Part shown: positions 45,415 through 55,500 of the stretch, piece by piece
Layout: each line of letters opens with the position of its first letter
How positions within the stretch are numbered: the stretch's first letter is position 1
Origin: an uncultured Saccharospirillaceae bacterium
GTDB lineage: Bacteria; Pseudomonadota; Gammaproteobacteria; Pseudomonadales; Oceanobacteraceae
Reading direction: 5' to 3'
NCBI GenBank assembly: GCA_947499545.1
Contig: CANMOZ010000001.1
Location: 186,001-250,000 of the forward strand
Length of the DNA: 64,000 nt
Program-made: the position numbers and the translations under genes
Notes under the pieces: model-generated
Seen by the model: the letters and a program-made list of their open reading frames with translations, nothing else
The model's database searches: none
Told to the model about the DNA's origin: nothing

Positions 45415-46998
45415 ATGAAATATTTATCATCTTTTTTCGCAATCGAAATCTTACTCTGGTGCATTATTAGCTATTACTCAACACCTCACATAGTAGCTTT
45501 TATGAATTCAGAGAACAAAAAGAACACTTTGAGCATTGTACAAAGAACTAATAAATTTATATTAGAATTTTGGGAACGCATAAATAAATCAGCAGAGGAT
45601 ACGCCAGGAGCAATACCCTTTATAAGCACTTGGTCAACAAACGATAAATGTAATGATAACCATGACCATGGCCATTTTTATAGTGATAACTGTCATGACG
45701 AAAACACGACATTAACCATTGATGCTGCGCAGGAATTATACCAAAGTACATTTGAATTTGATTATCAAGTTGATTGGGGCGATGGCAGTTTCGATAGTGG
45801 CATAACCGAAAAAATCAGTCATCGATACAAACACCCTGGTACATATAAAGTCTCCATTAGTGGCGACTACCCAAGACTTAAATTGGACTGCTATGGAAAT
45901 AGAAACTCCTTCAAACTGATTAGTGTTGAGCAATGGGGAAATATTCAATGGAAATCCATGGAAGAAGCTTTTAAAGATTGTTCTGATTTTGATATCAAAG
46001 CAAGCGATGTACCAGATTTATCATTAACGACAAGCATGTCCTATATGTTTAGTAAGGCCGGTAAATTTAATTCATATATCGGACACTGGGACGTTTCTAA
46101 TGTCGCCAATATGAGCCACATGTTTAACGGAGCTAAAGCATTCAACCAACCAATCGGAAACTGGAATGTCTCTAATGTATCAGATATGAGCTACATGTTT
46201 AGAGACGCTAAAGCTTTTAACCAACCTATAGGAAGTTGGAATGTCTCAAATGCATCAGATATGAGCTCAATGTTTGAGGGAACTAATGCATTCAACCAAC
46301 CAATTGGGAGCTGGAATGTCTCTAATGTATCAGATATGGGCTCTATATTTGAAGATGCTAAAGCATTTAATCAGCCTATTGATCATTGGAATCTTTCTAG
46401 CGCATGGAATTTGAGCTACATGTTTAAAGGAGCTAAAGCATTTAATCAACCAATCAAAACCTGGAACGTTTCCAATGCAAGATGGATGAACTCCATGTTT
46501 GAAGATGCCAATGCATTTAATCAGCCTATTGGTAACTGGGATGTATCCAATGTAGAGGAAATGGGTTCCATGTTTAAAGATACTATTGCATTTAATCAAC
46601 CCATTGGTAGCTGGAATGTTTCTAATATAAAGGACATGAGCTCGATGTTCGAAGGCGCTATAGCATTTAACCAACCCATTGGTAGCTGGAACGTTTCGAA
46701 TGTAGAGCAGATGAGATCCATGTTCAAAGGTGCAAACGTATTTAATCAATCGTTAGAAAATTGGGTTATATCAAACGCAAGATATACATACGATCTTTTC
46801 ACAGATACCGCTTTATCTACAAATAATTATGATTCTATGTTAATAAAATGGAGCACTTTAAACTTAAACAGATGCTGCTTCCGACTAGATGCCGGTAATA
46901 CTCAATATAGCTTTAAAGCTAAAGCAGCCAGAGAGAAATTAATCAAAGAACATAATTGGAAGATCATAGATGGCGGCATGATGACACCAATACAATAA
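45415..46998 (+). CDS. BspA/DUF285-type repeat surface protein with PKD-like domain
   Basis: 527 residues. An N-terminal hydrophobic helix (FFAIEILLWCIISYY) may be an uncleaved anchor or signal. Residues about 113-150 form a PKD-like strand set (FDYQVDWGDGSFDSGI, HRYKHPGTYKVSISG). Residues 213-462 contain ten 25-residue DUF285 repeats of consensus (K)GAKAFNQPIGNWNVSNVSDMSSMF. BspA-type leucine-rich-like repeats are known from adhesins and mycoplasma surface lipoproteins, with Bacteroidetes and some marine bacteria also using them. A role in surface binding is inference. The region is AT-rich and may have been acquired. Confidence 0.85.
   Translation: MKYLSSFFAIEILLWCIISYYSTPHIVAFMNSENKKNTLSIVQRTNKFILEFWERINKSAEDTPGAIPFISTWSTNDKCNDNHDHGHFYSDNCHDENTTLTIDAAQELYQSTFEFDYQVDWGDGSFDSGITEKISHRYKHPGTYKVSISGDYPRLKLDCYGNRNSFKLISVEQWGNIQWKSMEEAFKDCSDFDIKASDVPDLSLTTSMSYMFSKAGKFNSYIGHWDVSNVANMSHMFNGAKAFNQPIGNWNVSNVSDMSYMFRDAKAFNQPIGSWNVSNASDMSSMFEGTNAFNQPIGSWNVSNVSDMGSIFEDAKAFNQPIDHWNLSSAWNLSYMFKGAKAFNQPIKTWNVSNARWMNSMFEDANAFNQPIGNWDVSNVEEMGSMFKDTIAFNQPIGSWNVSNIKDMSSMFEGAIAFNQPIGSWNVSNVEQMRSMFKGANVFNQSLENWVISNARYTYDLFTDTALSTNNYDSMLIKWSTLNLNRCCFRLDAGNTQYSFKAKAAREKLIKEHNWKIIDGGMMTPIQ
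46051..46800 (+). repeat. Ten in-frame 75-nt coding repeats
   Basis: Ten consecutive units of exactly 75 bases, each ending in a Met-Phe (or equivalent, e.g. Ile-Phe, Leu-Phe) codon pair, encode the DUF285 repeats. Units share AACCAACC(A/C)AT(A/T)GG and TGGAATGTCTC-type words; the first and last are the most divergent. Lack of length change suggests strong structural constraint. Confidence 0.92.
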
Positions 46999-47067
46999 AA
47001 CACAACACAAGGTACTAAAGCCATTAAGCAACTAAAAAATGGCGTTAGTACCAATAATATTTATTAC

Positions 47068-47436
47068 ATGAACCAAACTGATTTCCAATACAATAAATTA
47101 TTTCAACTTGACAACATGCAACCCAAAATGGAATTGCTTAAAGTGCTAACTTCAACTGACCACACCAAGTCATTTTTATTTCCTACTCAGCTCTTAGAAC
47201 GATTAGATTTCTCAAATTACTTCTCACTATACAAAGAAATAATGATTGGCTATTTCATTGAAGATGATAATGATCCAACTGAATGGATCATAGCTGCGAG
47301 CAATAATTCTCAATTATTTACAATATTTAGCACTATGTTCTGGGCAATAGCTTTTCTTATTCCAGTTTTGACAATGAAAATAGACGAAAAATCAACCGAT
47401 ATCATTTATCAAGACATTCGAATTAAGATTCATTAA
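47068..47436 (+). CDS. Hypothetical protein with one C-terminal membrane helix
   Basis: 122 residues, unrecognised. Mostly polar, with acidic IEDDNDPTEW and a hydrophobic segment near the C-terminus (LFTIFSTMFWAIAFLIPVL), followed by a short charged tail, so it may be tail-anchored. No good ribosome binding site. Eighteen bases separate its stop from the next gene, suggesting the two are co-transcribed. AT-rich like its neighbours. Could be an immunity or orphan protein of the island; no function proposed. Confidence 0.5.
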   Translation: MNQTDFQYNKLFQLDNMQPKMELLKVLTSTDHTKSFLFPTQLLERLDFSNYFSLYKEIMIGYFIEDDNDPTEWIIAASNNSQLFTIFSTMFWAIAFLIPVLTMKIDEKSTDIIYQDIRIKIH

Positions 47437-47453
47437 CAAACATTAGAGATACT

Positions 47454-49442
47454 ATGTTTCATTTACCTACCCCTATCCAGCAGGAAACTGCATTTAAATT
47501 TATTTATGATTTGATCAATTTTGTTGAATCACCTCAACGACACTATCGTTACATGTGCGAGGCTGAGGTTGTTCCTTTCAATTTACCACATATGGAAACC
47601 CTATCATGGATAAGAGAAGCTTCCTTTTTGCCTGGCATGTTGGACCTTTACAATGAGTTATGCTGGTCAATCGCCATTCGCACTTGGGAAACGAATCAGG
47701 AACTTACCTTTAATTATGAAATAAGACTGTTTGAACCCTTCATCTCCATTATGGTTGAAAGAGGCATCGTATGCGACGAGCTTCTTTATTGTCTTGTTGC
47801 TGCCACGGATATGCACCACGATGTTGAAGTAGCCAGTCTCATATCAGAAACAGCAGTAAAGTGGTCTGAAAATGGTGAGTACATCGCATTAGCTCGGCTT
47901 GTTGGTCTAAGCATTGGCCATGGTCATGGTGTTTCTTTTGCACTTATGCCTGAATGCATCCCAGATTTTGTGAATGTTTTAAAACGCAGAGAAGTCCATC
48001 AAGCTATATTGAATTCTTTGGTAGAAGAAGCCTGTTATAATGATTATTCTGCATATACAACAGTGGAGAGCATAATAAGTGATAGAGAGGATGAAATTCA
48101 AAGTTACGCTCAACTATGGGCAGCGCTTTTTCTAGGTTTTGATGAGCCTGAAGAGTATGCTTTCACGGAATACCAATCCGATTCAGACGAAATCCCAGAT
48201 CATTTTTGGGCACTAGCAAAAGGGTTCGAACGTGAAATAATAAATAGCCTAAAAATTAACTTCGACACATTGCAACCACTTCGAGCTCAATTATGCTGGG
48301 ATAGGCATAAAAAATCGCATTGTGCTTTAAGCACACTTGATAATCCCATACACTTTCTTACCCATATTGATGGAGATTATCACTGCCACTTTATCACAGA
48401 AAAAGACAATGAATACCTGGCTCTCATTGACTCCAACCATATAAAGAAATTCAATGCTGAATCATTGGAGTATTTAAATTCTATAAACTGGAGCTATAGC
48501 GACTACTATAAAGATGAAATAAGCAAACATGCTGAATTTTTCACTCTAGCACACGAAAATAACGTCAACAGCAAAACCCTCGTTTTAATAGAAAAAGATA
48601 TGCCGCCCATATTTTTCAACTGTGAATCACCAGACTCTCAATATTTACAAGATTTCAAGCCTCACTTTATCAGCCGAACCGAATGCGGAAGATACCTTAC
48701 TGCACTTCTAGATGCTGAAATAAGCCCTCATGAAAACTCTGTGCCGTCGTTGCGTTTTACTCAATCTCTAATGGGTGGCACAGTACGAACCCTTGATTTA
48801 TTAAGCAGACGCAACATTAATAAAGCATTGCCTATCTATCTTTCTAAATTTGTCATTGATGTAGCCTATGCATCATCAGAAAAGGTAACCTTTGTATTAG
48901 CCCACCATTTCAACCCTAATGCGAATGATGGCTATTCTGTGGTGTTAAGTAAGTACAACACTAAAGGAAAGCTACTGGCCAGCATTACAGAAGATGACTA
49001 TATTGCAAATACGAAATGTGCTTATACTGCTTCTTTTGATTTCAATGGAATTAGGAAAATCGTTATTGATGATCTTAATAAGAATGTTTATTGCGTTCAC
49101 TCTTATGGGATTATTTGTTTTTCGCTCGAAAACCTTGCATTAAAATGGCAAACCGCTCGCCTTGCTTGCCGTTATTCTATCTCTAGCCTTATGTTTAAGA
49201 AAGATACATTAAAGATCTTACCAAAATCCAGAGATATTATGATAGCCAGTACTACAGAAGGAGGGAACCTGATACGCTGGTCGTATAAAGGAGAGTTGAT
49301 ACAGCATTATCGCCCTATACACCCTAAGTTCCGCTCACTGAATAGCTATCAACTGAGTGTATCAGAGAATGAAGATAAACTGGCCTTATCCATTACAACA
49401 AATGATGATCAGAAATGTGTTTGTATTATGCCGCTTAAATAA
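47454..49442 (+). CDS. Large unrecognised protein of the accessory island
   Basis: 662 residues without signal peptide or membrane helix. The N-terminal 290 residues look all-helical (LYNELCWSIAIRTWETNQEL, LLYCLVAATDMHHDVEVASLI), perhaps HEAT-like. The C-terminal half is strand-rich with recurring patterns such as GKLLASITEDDY, CFSLENLALKWQTA and LIRWSYKGELIQHYRP, suggesting a degenerate beta-propeller (WD40 or quinoprotein-like). I do not recognise a family. AGAGA precedes the ATG. A strong inverted repeat follows the stop. Position at the end of the effector island suggests an accessory role. Confidence 0.75.
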   Translation: MFHLPTPIQQETAFKFIYDLINFVESPQRHYRYMCEAEVVPFNLPHMETLSWIREASFLPGMLDLYNELCWSIAIRTWETNQELTFNYEIRLFEPFISIMVERGIVCDELLYCLVAATDMHHDVEVASLISETAVKWSENGEYIALARLVGLSIGHGHGVSFALMPECIPDFVNVLKRREVHQAILNSLVEEACYNDYSAYTTVESIISDREDEIQSYAQLWAALFLGFDEPEEYAFTEYQSDSDEIPDHFWALAKGFEREIINSLKINFDTLQPLRAQLCWDRHKKSHCALSTLDNPIHFLTHIDGDYHCHFITEKDNEYLALIDSNHIKKFNAESLEYLNSINWSYSDYYKDEISKHAEFFTLAHENNVNSKTLVLIEKDMPPIFFNCESPDSQYLQDFKPHFISRTECGRYLTALLDAEISPHENSVPSLRFTQSLMGGTVRTLDLLSRRNINKALPIYLSKFVIDVAYASSEKVTFVLAHHFNPNANDGYSVVLSKYNTKGKLLASITEDDYIANTKCAYTASFDFNGIRKIVIDDLNKNVYCVHSYGIICFSLENLALKWQTARLACRYSISSLMFKKDTLKILPKSRDIMIASTTEGGNLIRWSYKGELIQHYRPIHPKFRSLNSYQLSVSENEDKLALSITTNDDQKCVCIMPLK

Positions 49443-49489
49443 CGCATGAGCGTGTTGATTAAGCAATATTTATTACCTAGATCGCACAA

Positions 49490-49546
49490 TGGGATACTGC
49501 ATGGCTCACACCTTAAGCCTAAAACACATCGGTATGCAGTATCCCA
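49490..49546. terminator. Inverted repeat with 13-bp arms between convergent genes
   Basis: TGGGATACTGCAT (49490-49502) and ATGCAGTATCCCA (49534-49546) are perfect inverted arms around a 31-base spacer. It lies between the end of the 662-residue gene and the convergent small secreted-protein gene. It may be a shared 3'-end structure, or the trace of a mobile element end at the edge of the AT-rich island. Confidence 0.5.
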
Positions 49547-49563
49547 AATTCACTGAGATATGA

Positions 49564-49962
49564 TTAATCTTGAACGTCAAACTTACAAGCTGAAGGGCTT
49601 TGAGTGCAGTAGTGATAATTAATAAATGGCATCCACAGATTACTGCCATTCTGTTCTGCCAGTATTTGATGCGCTGGCCATAATACAACGGGGTCTTCAT
49701 TGCCTAAGCGATAAACGCAATAAGTTAAGCTTCCGTTTGAATCATCAATAAAAACTGAATCAAAGCTTTCTATCGTACCAACATTTTCGTCTGGTTTACT
49801 TTGAAGTTGTAGGTCTGTTCCGGGCAATACGGCTTGATAAAGCTCTATGCTGGAATCGTATTGAATATCAGCAATTTCAGGGCAGTGGGTTTCTGTGCCC
49901 TCTGCTGATACATTCACTGAAGTTAATAAAATGGCGATCGTTAAAGGGGTAGATGCTTTCAT
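49564..49962 (-). CDS. Small secreted protein (DUF3757-like)
   Basis: 132 residues with a signal peptide (MKASTPLTIAILLTSVNVSA, cut before EGTE). The mature part starts with HCPEIADIQYDSSIELYQA and contains CVYRLGN and C-terminal cysteines (HYCTQSPSACKF), so two disulfides are likely. The pattern weakly resembles DUF3757. A TTG five codons upstream is in frame; the ATG at 49962 is chosen because it starts a proper signal sequence. Function unknown. Confidence 0.65.
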   Translation of the reverse strand: MKASTPLTIAILLTSVNVSAEGTETHCPEIADIQYDSSIELYQAVLPGTDLQLQSKPDENVGTIESFDSVFIDDSNGSLTYCVYRLGNEDPVVLWPAHQILAEQNGSNLWMPFINYHYCTQSPSACKFDVQD

Positions 49963-50075
49963 TTTTGTACTGCTCAATCGTTATTTTTAATGGACCACCA
50001 CTATACCGCATCTAGATATAATGAGTCATTGCCTTATATCAATAAGTTTTTACTGGTATCCACTATTTTACGGGT

Positions 50076-52589
50076 TTAGTGTTTGTCCATAACATAACGA
50101 TTTAAACTGCGTTCACCTTGCTGCCCTTCAACTCTGAATCGCTGACTGACTCGCTCTCCCTGATCATCAACCAGTACCAAGTGTTGTCGCCCTGGAGTGA
50201 GTTGTACACTTAATTCATGAAAATGCCGTGTCGTCCCGACCCACTCTCCATTGATGTGCCAGTGTAGGGTTGCATCTGTACGTTTGTGTACAGCTTTCAT
50301 CACCAATGCTTGTACTCGTCCACCAAAATCGATTGGTATATATATTGAGGTGTTCACATTGGGGTACACCAACTGAAACGTTGTGGCTTCTTTTTCTGGC
50401 TGGCAGTCGTATCGCCACGAAGGCACCATTTGGGTAACACCTTGGTAACGCTGATAAAAATAGGCTTCGATCGGGCGTAATTCAAATAATGTTTGGTATT
50501 TCATATTCGCAACGGATTCACAATCACTGTTCACCCGTGCCTTTCCGTCTTGGGTGACTTGAATTTGCCGGTGATAAGGGCTTAATTCCGCAAAGAAGCT
50601 GGATTTTGGAATGAGAACTTCTTCGGTTTCACAACCGGCTTTCGGCAAATACCCACTGTCTTTACAGGTGTGTATGGCTTTTAAATCCAAATCCGGTTTT
50701 TCAAACCACCCTCCCGCTGGTAAAGCATTAAATAAATCCATTAATAGAGGCGCTGCTGCTTGAGCACCCGTTAATTCTGGTCGTCCTTCACCTGAAGCAT
50801 TGCCAACCCAAACACCCAACGTCCAACGAGGCGTCACACCCACCGCCCAGGCATCGCGAAATCCTTGACTGGTGCCTGTCTTCCAAGCAATTTTTTGACT
50901 GTTTAAATAGGACGTCCAAGCCGCACTGTCACCGGGTCGAGTGGTTTCTAACAAAGCTTCCAATGTTAACCAAGCACCACCCGCGCCTATCGCATTTTGG
51001 ATGTTGCCGTTAGGAGTGTGTGCCGCTAGCTCTGTCTCGCTAACAGACAATAAAACGGATAACGGGCGATGCTCGGCTGCATATGGGAGTTTATGCAACG
51101 CTGACTCAGCCAAACGACCATACATATCAGTAATATCCCAGAGCGTGCCTTCCGCCCCTCCTAAGATAAGTGTCAATCCATACCCGTCCGGCTTTCTAAA
51201 CAAGGTCGACATTCCCATTTTCTTCAGTCGATCATAAAATGGGGCGACTCCATACGTTTGCAACATACTAACAAAGGGGACGTTTAAGGAATCCGTCAAC
51301 GCATCTGTCGCCGTTACAATGCCTCGATATTGTTGATCGTAATTTTTGGGTCGAAACCCATCGAAATGCGTTGGGATATCTGGCCACAACATCTTGGGTA
51401 CGAGATACCCTTCTTGCAACATACTGGCGTACAAAAACGGTTTCAAAATACTGCCGGTGCTGCGAGGTCGCTGCACCAAATCCATCGCATAACCACGCCC
51501 TGATTTAGACGTCGCACCTGTATTGCCGATATAACCTGCAACTTGCCGTTGCTGATTATCGATTAATAAAATGGCGGCATTGTAGATGTGTTGCTTTGAT
51601 AATTGGCGATGATGTCGACTGACAATGTCGTGCAATCTTTTTTGAATATTTAAATCCAATGTAGAGTGAAATACCTTATCCCCGGATTCTAGCCGTAAAC
51701 GATCCAATAAGTGCCCGGCCAAATCCGGTAAAGGAAGAGGGCGTTCTGGCAAGGGTTCAGCTAATGCGAGCTCCAATTCAAGTTCATTTAACTGAGACTG
51801 TTTAAATAGTTCATTTAATAATGCATTTCGCTTTTGTAGTAACCGCCCTCGCCGTTGCCCTGGGTGGATAAGGCCCGGGGCATTAGGTAGTACGGCCAAG
51901 GTCGCAGCTTCTGCCCAGGTTAAAGCTTCAGGAGGACGGCCAAAATAACGCCAAGCCGCCGCTTGAATACCAACCACATTGCCACCAAACGGAGCCTGAG
52001 CAGCATACTGTTCCAATATTTCTTCTTTTGAATATTGCCATTCTAAGGCCAAAGCCATTAAGGCTTCTCGAGCTTTTTCTTGATAGGTTCTTGGAGGGTT
52101 ACCCAGTGCAAGCCGAACGGTTTGCATGCTGAGGGTACTGGCGCCGCTGACAATTTTACCGGCTTGCAGATTGCTTTTAAGCGCCCTTAGAATTGCGACC
52201 GGGTCAACCCCAGGGTGTTTATAAAAACGCTTATCTTCCGCTTGTAGCAACGCCTGTTTAAACCGCTCAGGCACCTCTTGCTGCTGAGGAAAACGCCACT
52301 GCCCATCTTGTGCAACGCGAGCACTGAGCAGCAGCCCTTGTTGATCCATTAAAAGTGCTGACCATGGCCGATCAAATAAAGGTTTGGGTAATTGTGGTGT
52401 TATCCATGCAACCGCCAGCACCAAACCCATCAACATCAATGCACAGCTTATCGCGCCCACGACGACGATAAGCTTAATCCAAACGTTCGCTATGGGTTTA
52501 GCTGGCCTCTTTTCCTTGCCGGTGCGATCAGTATCAGGCGCATTCGCATTCCTTGGTTTGCGCCTGAATGGATCACCTAGCTTTAACAT
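50076..52589 (-). CDS. pbpC: Penicillin-binding protein 1C (bifunctional peptidoglycan synthase)
   Basis: 837 residues: cytoplasmic tail, one membrane helix (about 38-64), GT51 glycosyltransferase domain (catalytic E118 in LLQAEDKRFYKHPGVDP, then STLSMQTVRL), transpeptidase domain with S380-I-L-K, SLN and KTGTSQG motifs, and a C-terminal BiPBP_C domain. E. coli PBP1C polymerises glycan and is encoded next to the alpha-2-macroglobulin gene yfhM, the same pairing as here. All catalytic motifs are intact. The start overlaps the upstream stop by 17 bases. Confidence 0.96.
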   Translation of the reverse strand: MLKLGDPFRRKPRNANAPDTDRTGKEKRPAKPIANVWIKLIVVVGAISCALMLMGLVLAVAWITPQLPKPLFDRPWSALLMDQQGLLLSARVAQDGQWRFPQQQEVPERFKQALLQAEDKRFYKHPGVDPVAILRALKSNLQAGKIVSGASTLSMQTVRLALGNPPRTYQEKAREALMALALEWQYSKEEILEQYAAQAPFGGNVVGIQAAAWRYFGRPPEALTWAEAATLAVLPNAPGLIHPGQRRGRLLQKRNALLNELFKQSQLNELELELALAEPLPERPLPLPDLAGHLLDRLRLESGDKVFHSTLDLNIQKRLHDIVSRHHRQLSKQHIYNAAILLIDNQQRQVAGYIGNTGATSKSGRGYAMDLVQRPRSTGSILKPFLYASMLQEGYLVPKMLWPDIPTHFDGFRPKNYDQQYRGIVTATDALTDSLNVPFVSMLQTYGVAPFYDRLKKMGMSTLFRKPDGYGLTLILGGAEGTLWDITDMYGRLAESALHKLPYAAEHRPLSVLLSVSETELAAHTPNGNIQNAIGAGGAWLTLEALLETTRPGDSAAWTSYLNSQKIAWKTGTSQGFRDAWAVGVTPRWTLGVWVGNASGEGRPELTGAQAAAPLLMDLFNALPAGGWFEKPDLDLKAIHTCKDSGYLPKAGCETEEVLIPKSSFFAELSPYHRQIQVTQDGKARVNSDCESVANMKYQTLFELRPIEAYFYQRYQGVTQMVPSWRYDCQPEKEATTFQLVYPNVNTSIYIPIDFGGRVQALVMKAVHKRTDATLHWHINGEWVGTTRHFHELSVQLTPGRQHLVLVDDQGERVSQRFRVEGQQGERSLNRYVMDKH

Positions 52590-55500
52590 CTACCCATTGA
52601 CCAGGTAAACGGCTTTTTAATGTGCCATCGTACATCGCTTCTACAACACTTCCTGGCGCATAAAAACGTCCCGCGTAGGTGGCCGTTACTTTTAACCTAA
52701 ACGTTCGGCTTTCACCTTTATTTAAATCAAAAAAGCTGTATACCCGGTCGTCTCTTATGTCTTGGTAGGTAAGCTGCCCTTGCTCGGTATTGCCTACTGG
52801 CATAATTTCCCAGCCAGACGGAAAAGGTTGATTCAACGCAATGTTTTTAATCGCGCGTCCGCTTTTATTATGAACGGTTGCGACCACACCAAGGGTTGTC
52901 CCCTGAGTTAACTGGCTGACGTTAATCGGTTGCCCTTTCGCATCCAGATACTGCACGTTGATCGCTAAAAGTGAATTGTTCAATGTTTCTTCACTTGGTT
53001 TGGGGGCAGCGGTGAAATTAAGCTCAGCATATACAGGCAAGTCACTATTATTGGTTAAAGACAATTGATCTTTGCCTTTATCTTCAAACGCCCATTGCAT
53101 CATGCTGCGCTTGAATATCAATGTCTGCTGAGATTCTGGGAGATTTTCCCACACCGAGTCGACTTTTATACCGGTTTTTGTCTGACTAACAGACGGAATA
53201 CTTTGAGCAAGTGCCGATAATGCAAACCCCAAACTGTGAGTGCTATACCAGTTGGAACTGTTTAATTTATCTGCAAGGGTTTCAGAAACCTTAATGGCTG
53301 ATGAATCATCTTCCAACGCGTTCAGTGCAATGTAATATAAAGCCTCATCACGCAGATCCGACCCAAAGGTTACTCCCGGTTCTTGATAGTTATGCACGAC
53401 AGGCGCTGATTGATCTAACAGATCTTGAGCAGCATGCTTTAACCCCAGTTGTGCATAAGCAGCAGCCAACAACCAATGACCCCGTGTATCCAATGTTTTT
53501 GAGGAGCGAAGACGGTTCATGGCAGCGACTTCTGGCATTTCTGCCTTCGCTAACACCCATAACCTGAAAGCTTGAGTCAATGACTCATCGGCATTGCCTC
53601 TTGTCCAACCTTTTGCCAACTTTCTAGCCGCTTGAGTCCAAGTATTGTATATGCTACTAGGTACCTGATACCCCGCCCGCTTGGCTTCAACCAAAAAGTA
53701 CCCAGCGTAAACATTTGCCCATTGATGGCGTGTATCCGTACCTGGCCAATAACGGAATTGACCGTCAGCGTGCATAAAGTTTCGGAGACGATCCAAAGCT
53801 GCGTGCACATTATCTTCCGTTTGTTCGGCTTGCTTAGGCGTCAACGCAATTAATTTGGATAAATATAATTGAGGAATCGCACCCGAAACCGTTTGCTCTA
53901 AACACCCATAGGGGTATCGAATGAGCGAATTTAAACGATGAGTCAATCCAAAGGATGGAAAGGTGCTCAAACTTAATTCCACTTGTTCGGTACCGGATAG
54001 CCCAAAGCGAGCAAAAGACAGCGTTTTCGATTCGCCGGGTTCTAGTCGTTCTTTTGTTTTGATCGTTCTCGGAGCACTGGGCGCTCGCACCTGAATAAAA
54101 GTCTCTGATTCGCTTTGATGCTCTCCCCCTTTAATTCGGGTACGAACATAGGTAGAACGCACTTCATCACTCACTTTTATCATAAAGCGAGCTAACTGCT
54201 CTTTACCCGACGTAAAATCAACGACTTGATTCTTGTCTCCAACCAAGCTTAAGCCAGGCCCAAATTCGAGCGACACATTCGCGTTGGTTAACTTGGGATC
54301 GAACGCAAATACAGAGACGGGAACTTGAACCTCTTCTGAAGGGCCTAACACTCTTGGCAAGGTCACTAATGTCGAAAGGGGTTCGCGAACTTTTACTTCT
54401 TTTTGCTCTGATCCGTAGGCGCCTGCTTGCCCAGCAACGACCATGACTCTGACCGCACCGATGTATTGTGGGATTTCAATAGTATGTTCAGCGGTTGCAC
54501 CGGCGTTCAATTCGAAGGGCCCTAAAAATTTCACCACTGGAGGAAAACGGCGTTCACGAGGGTTTTTCCCTTTTTTACTGCTGGCATCACTGCCACCTAT
54601 GGCTAACAAACGATCCAACTCGGCACCGTAAGCACCGATGACTTGACTGAATAAATCCCAAGTCATAACACCCAAGGCTTCACGTCGGTAAAAATCTTGA
54701 TGCAAATTGGGGGTTTTAAAACCCGTTATACCCAGTAAACCTTCATCCACGACTGCGAGTGTGTAGGTCATCGGTTTCGCTTGCTTCTCTTTTACCTTAA
54801 CCTGTACTTGAGTTTTCGGTTTCCATTCCTCTTCGACTTCAACAACAGGTTCTAAAAGAGTTGCAGGGTCTTCCACCATCAAAGGTACAATGCCTTGCAA
54901 GCGAATAGGGCGTTCATTATCACGCTCAGCATGCGATTGAATTAACGTGATCGCAGCATAAAGATTCGGTGCCATGCCCGATTGAATGTTAATAGGAATG
55001 ATGGCTGGCTCATCGGCTTCAAGCTCAACCCAACGGTGTTCCAGAATATCTTGCCCTTTTTCAAGTGTCAGCAAGGCCCTGCCTGAAACGCCTTCTGGTA
55101 AACGAAGTTGTGCTGTTTCACCCACAGAATATTTAGCTTTATCCAAAGCGAGAGTTAAGACCGCAGCAGCATCGCCCATTTCCTGAGCACGCCCAGCCCA
55201 GCCTGGCCAGTCAACGTACATCACTTGTCCGGTGCAATGCCCGCCTTTTTGGGTATCGCACACGCGCACCAAATAACGTCCCCAATCGGGGTATTGAATG
55301 CTGAAATCGTAAGTGCCTTTTCCTTCGGTTAAAGCAATGATTTTTTGATCAAGTGCTTCTGCGTATTCCGCAGAAAAACTTTGGGTGACACTCGAAGAAG
55401 ATTTATCCCACCACCATTTCCAGTTTAATTTATATAGATTGACCTCAACCTCAGCGACTTGGGTAGGTTTACCGTCTACATCAACTGCTTGAATAGCCAC

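Noticed and set aside
46330-46749. Long minus-strand open frame (139 codons)
   Set aside because: It is the mirror of the repeated plus-strand coding sequence, so its repeated peptide is a by-product.
46051-46800. CRISPR-like regular repeats
   Set aside because: The 75-base units are in frame, have no unique spacers and encode DUF285 repeats.
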